Assembly (NCBI GenBank): GCA_027924645.1
Contig: BSBN01000860.1
Span: 2,976,001 to 3,040,000, forward strand
Length of the DNA stretch: 64,000 nt
Reading direction: 5' to 3'
Source of the DNA: Cunninghamia lanceolata
Lineage: Eukaryota > Streptophyta > Pinopsida > Cupressales > Cupressaceae
Under the pieces are notes generated by a model. The model made no database searches. It saw only the letters and a program-made list of their open reading frames with translations, and was not told where the DNA came from. This document shows positions 55,025 to 64,000 of the stretch, one piece after another (the stretch's first letter is position 1; every line of letters starts with the position of its first letter). A program made the position numbers and the translations under genes.

Positions 55025-57919
55025 GCTATCCAAATGCCAGATGACAGAGGATTAAGCCTTGCATCTCATGAAAGTGGTGGAAATTGCATATTGTAAACAT
55101 AGGAAAACATATAAGCCACAAGGGTGCCAAAATGTAGTGTGAAATTGTAAGAGGTATCAATTTTTGATAGTACATCAACATACATGAAACGAATCTGCTA
55201 AAGTAATGACTATTCATATTGCTAGAAAGATTCTTCATTTAAATTTTTTGATCATGCTTGTATACCCCATAGTACCAAACCTTCCTTGGAAATAACAAAT
55301 AGGCAAAATAGAGTAGTGGCAACCTTGGACCTATGTGACATCATACAATGATTTGCAACATATTCTAATCACTCAAGAATGAAGAGTGGACATGAATGAT
55401 AATTATGTCACTTTGAATTGAAATGATTTGAAGCATCATTTATTATATTATATTATGTAAAATTATATTTACAATATGAAAAGAGAGAATGGTGAATATA
55501 TGAGTTGATAGAGAGAATGCACAAAAGAATGTAATAGACACTTATATTGAATGATGGGAAAGAGTTAGAGAATGAAATATTGTTGTTCAAGTCTGGGTAT
55601 GCCTTATTTTTGAAATATAGTACCCTCTTCTTTCTTTGATTAATTCATTTTATCTAATAATAAGTAACAAAATTGTGATGCTTTTCTTTTACATCTTGCA
55701 TCATATCTAACTAGGGTCAAAATCATGTAAGTTGGAGCAAATTGAACTAACTTATGCCAAATTTTTGTTTTAATATCAAAACCTTGTTTAACTCATTCTC
55801 AAAGGGAAATATACATTACATGGTTCTAATACCTTGTATTAATGAATATAGAACAATAATGGGAGAAACAATTAAAGATTTTTTTAGAGAAAAAACAAAG
55901 ACAATTAATGAAAAACAATCGATAGTTAGGAAAAGATTATTTAGAAAATAAGATGAGGAATTTTGGTTTGAATTCTCATACTTACTATGCCTTGGATACT
56001 AAGAAGAATATGAGCCACAATTTTTTATCATTTTTTTATAGAGATTCATTTTAAGTGGAACCAAAAGAAGATACAAGAATTACACAATGTCAATTACCTT
56101 GTACCTAAGCCATTATTTATTGGTTTAAAACTACCTCAGTTTCATTCAATGTGACTTGGGGTATCCAAGTTTGGGTCATCTTTGACACCAAGAAGGTTGA
56201 ATTCTTGAAAAAAAGAATAGATCCATTCTTGTGCAAGGTGTCATCCTAATCCACATTCTTTGCAGAGAAAGGATTGTACCCATAATTTAAGAAAATTTTA
56301 TAGGGGAATAGGAACCTAAGAGATGGTACAAGGAAAGGGGGTGATCCAATAAGGAAAATATATCTGTAGCAAAATTAGTTTTAGCAATTGAGGTAAATAA
56401 AAATTGGATTAGAGGAAAAAAAATGTAGAAGAAAATAGAAGTAAGAAAAGGGAGTGAAAAGGAGAATCAAAGAGAGTGGATGAAGAAACAATTGAAGAAG
56501 AAAAGATGAGAAGGAAAAGAAAGGGAAGACATAATATTGAGGATAACTAAAATAAGAAATAAAATGTATGAAATGGTGTAAAATGGAGTAAACCTTAACA
56601 ACAACAAAATCCATAACTTTAGGAAACACTTAAGTAATAGAAATAACACACACTAAAGTAAACCATAACAAAAAGAATATAAAGTTCTATAGGTGGTATA
56701 AGAAGTAATTTCAGTGGTAACTAATGGTAACTAGAAGCACACCTAAAACAGAAGAAAGAGATTATATTTAAGAAAGAGATATATAGGAGATATGTTTAGA
56801 TAAGAAAATAATATTTAGGATAATAGGAGAAGCGATGAGAGAAAATTAAATGACCATAGAATATAAAGATCTAGAACTGGGGAAGAGGTGGAACAGTTGA
56901 AAGCATTAGACTAGGGGCACATCTCTATGATCCTCTAAATAAGATAATGGAAGAGAGATTGAAATATAAAGATAGTAAAGAGGTACATATAATATAAAAG
57001 ATGTCAATGAATTAGAAAATAATTATGTAAAATAATCAAGAAAAAAATGATTTATAAATACTGAGAAACTATAAAAATATGTGAGAAAATGTCTTAAAAA
57101 TATCCAATAGTAAGAAAAAATAAGGAGATGAACAATCCCCTAGATTAAGCATCAACCATCCTATCACTAGGTAGTTATGGAGGAAAATTAGAAGTAATGA
57201 CTATTTATATATAGAATAAGAGGATTGGGATAAAATAGAATCTAGAGAAAGAGAAACAAATAGTGTGTGAACTTGTAAAAAAATGGAAAAGAAATCAATG
57301 AAAAAAAAAGTGTACCAATCATTTTGTTAAAATACTACAGGGAGACTACATTTAGAATGAGAGAGATAAGAAAAGGATACACCACATAGTAATACAAATA
57401 AAGGATGAAAAATCATATAGATAAATTGAACTCTAAAATTATTAGTTACAAAAGTAGCTTGTATGAGAATAATAATGGAACAAGAACTAGCACATCACCA
57501 CCATAAAATTAAGATATTTGATTTAAAGGCACACTCATGGGTGAAGTGCTAAAATGATACACAAGGGTCATTCTAAACCATAATCTAGCATGTACTTAAA
57601 TTATAGGAATTTAATGATTATTATCACAATTGAAAGGTACTAATAGGAAGTGTGGACAAAAAGAGGGAGCTAATTAAGAAATAATATGATTTGGTAAGGA
57701 GATATAATAAGATTTTTAAGGAGATATTCAAAAACTTAAAATAATTGTTGAACAAGAAACAAAGAATAGAGTAGTTTGTATCAAGATTATTGCCATGTTT
57801 TCGGTAAGTTATTCAATAACAATGCAAAAATAATAGAATTTATGCTAGTTTATAAGATCACATTAATGGATAAGAGAAAATTATTATGTTAAAATATTAA
57901 TCAAATAGAGAGCAATATA
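55025..57919. other. No feature seen
   Basis: 2.9 kb of A-rich, purine-skewed DNA. The Phe/Leu-rich minus-strand frames here only mirror that skew. Confidence 0.5.
57903..57919 (+). repeat. SINE target-site duplication, left copy
   Basis: AAATAGAGAGCAATATA pairs with AAATAGAGTGCAATATA at 58260-58276 (16 of 17 match). Confidence 0.85.
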
Positions 57920-57932
57920 GTTGATAAGGGCA

Positions 57933-57986
57933 TGGTTCAGTGGTCAAGTCACATGGTTGTTGTGGCGGTCACTAAGGTTCAAACCC
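57933..57986 (+). promoter_or_regulatory. Pol III internal promoter of the SINE (A and B boxes)
   Basis: A box TGGTTCAGTGG at 57933-57943 and B box GGTTCAAACCC at 57976-57986. Both are close to the TRGYNNARNNGG and GGTTCRANTCC consensus. Confidence 0.75.
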
Positions 57987-58002
57987 CCACAGGGCCAACA
58001 AT

Positions 58003-58121
58003 CTCGTGGGTCATGTGTGCCTTTGCTGGGTTGCCATGCTCACAGGCTATGTGTGTCTTTGTTGGGCTGGCATGCTCGTAGGCTGTGTACCTTCGTTGGG
58101 CCAATGAGCTCATGGGTTTGA
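58003..58121 (+). repeat. Tandem 36-bp repeats inside the SINE
   Basis: Units start at 58003, 58039 and 58075, with a partial one at 58109. Each starts CTC(G/A)(T/C)(G/A)GG and includes a CTT(T/C)G(C/T)TGGG core. Confidence 0.85.
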
Positions 58122-58259
58122 CCAAAGGGTGATAATGCATATTGGGGACAGAGACCCCCAGTTGTGGTCTCAGGCGATAAAGCCGATTGGAAGAGATCCC
58201 CTATAAGGGTCTCTCTGGGTTTAGACTAGGATAAAAACCTGAGTAAACCTAACAAATAA

Positions 58260-61200
58260 AAATAGAGTGCAATATACAATAAAACATTTAATATAAAAAA
58301 TATGTCTGCAAAACAAGAGCTACATGTACACTATACATGAGAAATGTTATAGCATGACAAATAAAAATAGGGTGCATGGTTTGTTATATAGAAGGGAATA
58401 TAAAGACTAATTTATTCCTAACATGAAATGATGGGGAGAGTAGTGTTATCAAATAACATCATAGACTACTAATAAATTAAGAGAGCGTATGGGATCTCAA
58501 AACCTATGCCCATTGATGTAGTAAAATCTTGAAATCACAATTAATGTATTGTACAATATTTTTTCCTACAACCATTATAACTAATAGCAAACAAAAAATA
58601 TGAGATAGAAGGGATAAAGAAGAAGATAAGAAGAATGGAAAAAATGTTTCAAGTAACTACATGAAAAATCATGTGTATTGCAACCATAGAATTACAAATA
58701 AAACCATCAACACAAAGCCACCACTAACCCTTTTGTTAGGGTCATCTCAAGGAGACAAAAAAATTGGTGGATATAGAGAAGGATATAATAAAGTTTACTC
58801 TAGGGTCTATAGGGGAAGGTCTAGAGGAGTCTATTAGGGATTAAAAAAGGTTAAGGCTAAAAGCTATATATGGTGTGAATATGCTACAAGCGAGGAAATT
58901 CAAGTAGTATAGTAAAGAAGTATATATGACAAACAAAGAGAATGTGAATTTCATAATGATTCATAACATAATTCTTTTAAATATCCAACAACATAATTTA
59001 ATATATTAGAATCAAAGATCCAACTATCATGCTACCCATGAAGGGTGCTAACCAACTAATGAAAATATGACAAAGTCAAGAGATCTTGAATATCTACAAA
59101 AAGATGAATACAATGAAGAAATTATATACAAGGTGAGATAAGAATGAATTAGAGACAATTATCTTACAAACATTATACAAAAATTTAAAAATGTTGGAGG
59201 AATATTAGATAACAATAGATGATTGGAAAGAGATTCCTATTAAAAACAATAAAAACACCATATATAGACGAGAAGAAGAAATAAGAAAAAATCATATACT
59301 AGTAACATGGCTACATAAATAAGGGCCTAATTAGTAAATAATAGAGTAAAAGGAGGAGATTATATGAGCACTAAAAGATATAAATAGTTAGTAGAAGAAA
59401 GTAGAAATATGATTAAAAATAAAAATAACGATATAGAAAAGTTGATTATGTTGTTTTCAAGATTTAGAATTCAAAAACAATAAAAAGTCATTAAGAATGT
59501 TAAAATCACATCGATTGTTAGATAAACTATAACAATTATATAAGCACTAGAAAAAATAGGAGAGGGGTAAAAAGGCACAAAGAATATAAGGTAATGTTAA
59601 CTTATAAATATCTCAAAAGTGGAGTAATTTGTATAGAATGACATAAATTTATGGAAGAAGAAATCTATTTTAATGGATCTAACCATAAACTGATAACTAG
59701 TTTTGGACTTTTTTTTACCTAGGATTAAACATAAATGTGTCACCCAAGATTGCCTAGGAATTATGAGTAGGTTGAATTAGTGGTCAACTAACTATGATAC
59801 AATATTATTAATTGATGGCACATTATGATCTATCATTGGAATATTAAAAGTATGAAGATTGATTTCGTACGTGGGGATAAAGATGAATGTATACTTTGAA
59901 TTTATTTAATTTAGAATTATTTGTAGACTTGAATAGAGTAAATTTGTATTAGATAGAAGAAGAGATGACCTTAGAGAGGAATACATTGAAAACCCATTTT
60001 TCATTAAATAAATGAATGGTAATTTTATAATTTAAAGGATTCTCATATGACAACATGATGGTTCTTACTTTAAGGACATTAAAAGAGTATATAATATTAC
60101 TAAGAAAATAATATCAAATAATAGATTAGAGCATAGGAAGGATGTACAAATCACCCTACATTGTGAACCATTTGAAAATTATTCATAAGCAAGCATAAAC
60201 TCTTGGTTTGTATAGAAAACTTGAAATAAGGATATTTGAATTACTTTATATATTTAAACAAACAAAAAGTGAATTTGTTGATACTACAATAGTGCCAAGC
60301 ACACTAAAACATAATGAAAAACAACCTATGTGAAAATTATGCAAGATACAATGTGGATCTTCCCATTTGAAACTTCAAGATTGCATTGGTGTGGGGAACT
60401 TGGAACATTATCTTAGCAAAAGAAAAAGGATATGCCCAAACAAAAGGAAAATAATGGAAGTGCTTGATGATACTCTCACAATAATCACAAGTAGATGGTA
60501 TGAAACCCATAAGAAAACATTTTGGTGTTGAAGGAGGTAGAGATACTAATGAAATTATATTTGAAAGAAAATCTGATTATTTCTATAAAATAGTAAATTT
60601 TATAGGGAAATTCAATCCCAACCAACATGTAAAAATTTGTGAATCATTTTTTATCCAAAAGGATTAGGAATATAAAACTTGAATAGTAAGATAGATTTAA
60701 TAATTAAATAGGAAAAGAAACAAGATGACAAAAATAGATGTTGTAGAGAAAATAGGAATGTTTTTGTGTCTTTGGGTCAAATCCATGTCTATTAAGACTA
60801 TCTTGTGCACTGGAGGAAAACACACCTCTAGGGATGAACCCAATATAAAAAAAAGATCCCCAACTATTGAAAATATAAAGTTGAAATGAGAGTATCCCTT
60901 CCTCTTCCAGCTTCTAGAGTTCTTTTAGGGCCTAAGAGAATGATCCAACATCACCAATGACTATAACTAGAAGTGGGGAGTATGTGTTTTGAAATGAGAG
61001 GAAAGATTTGAGTGTTGTATTTGTGAGAAATTGTAGAACTTGGATGTTCTTAGTTTCTAGAGGCTTGAAAAAATAGCAGAGGAATAACTTCTATTGTATC
61101 CACTTGTTGTACGTGTTCTTCTATTAATTCTATTAAAGGTAGATGGGCATTTTCTACTACTAAAGCTAGTTTTCCCTCATGGAATTTCTAGGGTAAACCT

Positions 61201-61522
61201 CTTGAGTTATTTGTGTTGATTCATGTTCATTTAGAGCAAGTTCATCTATGAATTTCCAACAACATTCATACCTCTATAATATTGTCTTTTGTTGGAACAA
61301 GTAGAACTATAAATTTTAATATTTTAGTTCATGAATTCTACTAGTTTGAGAAATTTATGGAAAAGGTAAAACAAAATCTATAAAAAGGAAAGGGATTATA
61401 TGAATTTAGCAAAGTGTTCTTATACCATCTTCCATTTTTGGTACCTATAAAAAGTATACATTAGGTATTAAAGAGAATAAGAAAATTATTGACCATGTCA
61501 AATACATACAAAGAAGAGTATA
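58260..61522. other. No feature seen
   Basis: 3.3 kb of A-rich DNA with no supportable gene, LTR or RNA. The right SINE TSD is at 58260-58276. Confidence 0.5.
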
Positions 61523-62480
61523 TGATGCAGGTCAGGGTTTAGGGGCTCTGTCAAGCTACTGAACCAGGCAACAAAATTAATCTTACAAACAATAAATCTA
61601 AAACTTCCTTTATTCACTTACAACTAGAACATTACAGTAGGAGTTTGACATTCATGACATCACATTTGATTATATGGGTTTTCCTTCATACATATCTTGG
61701 CATTGAGCCTTACAACATTCATGGATTCTAATATGTTATTCCAACCTTCACTTGAAACCCTCTTCATAAAACTAAAAACAATCCTAATTTGTTTATCTTG
61801 CAAAAGAAGTAGATGTGCTACCAAGGTGTGAAATCTCACTTTAAATACAGAATGAGGTGGCCCCCCACAACCTGACACAATGGGACGTGTCATCCTCTTA
61901 CTGGCTCCCTTGATTTGCAGCTCATGCTGTTATAGTCCTTGTTTTGGTGTTTTCTTGCCCCATCAGGATGTTGCAGAGATCCATAGGGTAATGGGATATG
62001 TCCACATGGTAAGGAAAGTTCCACCATGAAGTTCATGCATAGGACAATTTGTCTTGGAGGAGAATTGCATAATCCCAAGGGGTATCATGATGTTGTAGAG
62101 GAAGTCGGGTCATCGAGATAAATCCAATGCCAATAGAAAGTTTCGCAGGTCCAAATGCATACCAAATCTCCACAAGAGAGAGCTAAATGACCTTGGTGGA
62201 GGTTTTAAGTCCACAGGGACTTAGCCAAAGTCTGAAGGGATCCAAGATGGACTAAAAGTCCCAGAGATCCAAATGCATGCTACAGTTCTGCAACTTCTGA
62301 ATGAAAGGTTTAGGCGGAGGTTTTAAGTCCATCAGGACTGAGCGACAGTTCAAAGGCATCAGCATGGGTTGAAAGACTCGTAGATCCAGATGCAAGATGA
62401 AGACCTACAATCCAGTTGCAAGCCAAAGACCTGTAATCCAAACAGGTGCTAAAGTTTCACATTTTTCTAACTTCCATTTT
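61523..62480. repeat. LTR-like segment containing a tandem-repeat block
   Basis: Starts TGATGCAGGTC, resembling the plus-strand start TGATGCAGAG of gypsy element 1. The body is more GC-rich than its flanks. The other terminus and a partner copy were not found, so both the call and its orientation are tentative. Confidence 0.3.
62147..62400. repeat. Tandem repeats of about 117 bp
   Basis: Units start at AG(G/A)TCCAAATGCAT 62147 and 62265, with a third partial at 62382. Each full unit contains GGAGGTTTTAAGTCCA and a later CAAAG(T/G)-type block. The two full units are clearly diverged. Confidence 0.8.
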
Positions 62481-62789
62481 TATCAGAACTTCATCAAACT
62501 TGAGCATCCATTTGGCTCCTTAAAAAGGTGAAACCAAGTATCTAGATAAAGTAGGACATAATCTAGGACATAATCTAGTGCTAAGGAAATATAAAGAACT
62601 AATTTAGAGAAGCAAAAGGAGGAAAATAGAAAGACATGTTTTTAGAAAAAGAGGTCCAAGGACTAAAAGAATTGAAAATTTTGGTAGAAGAAGAGGACTT
62701 ATTAGGGAAGCCTAAACAATTTTTAAATACTAAAACAAATAGGGCATACACTAAAGAAGAAATCCCCAAGTTAGAAATGCATTGAAAAC

Positions 62790-63529
62790 ATAAAAGAAAT
62801 AGAAGAAACACCTAGTACTATAGTACTATTGGATGTCAAGCTCAATAGAAGACTAGTATAAAATTCATTACTAGATTTGGGAGCCAAAATTTATATAATG
62901 CCAAAGAAAATTTGGAAACCATTTGGAGATCTTGAAAAAATGACACACCCTATGATGTTGCTCTAGTTGATGGAACTCCTAGATGTCCCCTAGGAATATG
63001 GAGAGATGCAGAAATGATTTTTTGGGGATCAAAACAAAAGTAGATTTTGAAGTAATAGACCTGTATAATATTATATATTTAACATTATTTTGGATATAGA
63101 ATGGTTTCTAGATAACAACAATATATTTAATGATGAGAAAGAAGAGTTGGTAATACAAGGCAAAGGAAGAGTAGTACACATGCCATTCAATGAAGGGATG
63201 AAAGGAGTGTATGTAGAAGAAATACATATTGTAGATGAAGATGAGAGAGACAAAGGATTATATACAATTAGTAGAATCCCACAAAATCAATTGGATGGAG
63301 AACGCACATTAGAAGGAGAAACAATTGTAGAAAGTGGTGAGTTATCGACTAACACTAATGATGTAGTAGAAAATTGGGATTTGGATGAGTTGGAGAGAAG
63401 GATGAGGAAAGTCTCAAGTATGAGGACACATAGAAGGTTGGCAAAGAGTACTGTAGAGGAAGATAACCTACTACAAATGAAGAGAGGACATTGCATAAAG
63501 AAGAGGGTATTGAGTAGAAAGGAAGATTG
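62790..63529 (+). pseudogene. Retropepsin-like fragment of a gypsy element with open 146-aa tail
   Basis: The stretch at about 62810-62940 reads LLDLGAKIYIMPKKIWKPFG, the protease active-site region in which the usual Ser/Thr after Asp is Leu. About 50 codons on, YIIFNIILDIEWFLDNNNIF resembles the ILLGI-W signature that closes plant gypsy proteases. From 63090 a 146-codon acidic open segment follows (VVENWDLDELERRMRKVSS), unbroken but without a known motif. RT should follow but is not seen before the window end. Upstream Gag is unrecognisable. Confidence 0.5.
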
Positions 63530-63530
63530 A

Positions 63531-64000
63531 GAAAAAAGTAGTGAAAGGTATCACACAGACGTTTTGTGGTAAATATGGAGATTGGAAAGATTACTGCAAA
63601 TGAAGAAAAATTATTGTAAAAGGTAGAAAGTATATGGAAAAGCATTACATGGATAGAAAAAGTGAGTGTGGTACTCCAAAAGACATGTTCTAAAGAAAAG
63701 AAGAATGGGAAAGACCTATTCTAGGAAGATGGGAGTTCTAGAAACCAAGATGTGTTTGTTAAGAAGGGAGAGAAATTGACAAGAGTTAAAAGAGAGTCGA
63801 TGGCAAGGAATTCTACAAGGTTGTCTCAAGGATGATACAATATTTTGTGCTCGGGAAAGATGTTGGAAGATATTGGTGGTACCACAAATAGCACAATACT
63901 ACCTTACATATATTATCCTATATCAAAAAGGGTTTACAATACCACACAAAGAGAGTTATACAATGTAAATAAGGTCATGTGATACCACACACTACACTAG
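63531..64000. other. No feature seen
   Basis: A/G-rich DNA in which no open frame or motif was found. If the preceding fragment belongs to a gypsy element, this would be its eroded pol region. Confidence 0.45.

Larger units (their letters stand above)
57920..58259 (+). mobile_element. tRNA-derived SINE (340 bp) with internal 36-bp repeats
   Basis: The head carries Pol III promoter boxes: A box TGGTTCAGTGG (57933-57943) and B box GGTTCAAACCC (57976-57986), spaced as in tRNA genes. The body is GC-richer than its surroundings and contains three 34-36-bp tandem units (58003-58108), then a segment with GGTCTCAGGCGATAAAGCCG. The 3' end is ...CCTAACAAATAA, next to a 17-bp TSD. No protein is encoded, so retroposition would use LINE machinery. 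No folded cloverleaf remains. Confidence 0.82.

Noticed and set aside
56381..56649. Phe/Leu-rich minus-strand frames resembling membrane proteins
   Set aside because: They mirror an A/G-rich plus strand; the hydrophobicity is a base-composition effect.
57931..58005. Possible tRNA gene
   Set aside because: A and B boxes are present but no acceptor stem or cloverleaf pairs, and the unit extends to 340 bp with a TSD, so it is a SINE.
61660..62078. Minus-strand open frames of 62-77 codons
   Set aside because: They lie in the LTR-like GC-richer block, are short and show no conserved motif.
1..64000. Endogenous pararetrovirus, organelle DNA insertion, CRISPR, rRNA or telomeric repeats
   Set aside because: Every RT seen is ordered as Ty1/copia or Ty3/gypsy within LTRs. 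No chloroplast or mitochondrial gene, regularly spaced spacer array, rRNA segment or TTTAGGG array was noticed.

Overview
The window is a block of land-plant nuclear DNA made almost entirely of retrotransposons, many of them nested. There is no prokaryotic content, no operon, no CRISPR array and no rRNA gene. The size and nesting of the elements, tRNA-iMet primer-binding sites throughout, chromodomain Ty3/gypsy elements, Ty1/copia elements with long LTRs, a plant-type LINE ORF1 and a tRNA-derived SINE all point to a large plant genome. The general look suggests a gymnosperm, but nothing in the window fixes the species.

Layout. 1-5302: a Ty1/copia element (5' end outside the window) with LTRs, PBS, PPT, Gag and protease but no integrase or reverse transcriptase. 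5303-7620: an old copia LTR fragment, a (TA)n microsatellite and the 3' end of a Ty3/gypsy-like element. 9148-9486 (minus): a small Arg-rich single-exon ORF, the only plausible host gene. 10860-11589 and 18673-18900: the two halves of an old gypsy LTR split by a complete chromovirus on the minus strand (11590-18672, TSD CTTTC). 20261-28437: a second minus-strand chromovirus, itself split by an ORF1-only LINE (22640-24306, 18-bp TSD). 31747-42200: a plus-strand copia with a 633-bp tandem duplication inside its 5' LTR, interrupted between integrase and RT by a second copia in the opposite orientation (36053-41296), and truncated within RT. 44799-52010: a decayed gypsy-like element with Gag/protease remnants and no recognisable pol. 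52011-64000: mostly featureless A/T-rich DNA holding a minisatellite, a near-perfect hairpin, a 340-bp SINE with TSD (57920-58259), a tandem-repeat block and a retropepsin-containing gypsy fragment.

All element genes are broken. Many stops fall where conserved motifs show Trp, Gln or Arg codons, and LTR pairs differ mainly by transitions, as expected of methylated, silenced copies. The genes therefore do not now work together: each element once coded for its own Gag, protease, RT/RNase H and integrase, while the copia at 1-5302, the ORF1-only LINE and the SINE look non-autonomous and would have depended on enzymes supplied elsewhere. I found no new defence or metabolic system. The most unusual items are the long Gag-protease reading frame with an unrecognised C-terminal extension, the half-LINE, the promoter-duplicating LTR duplication and the SINE with internal 36-bp repeats.
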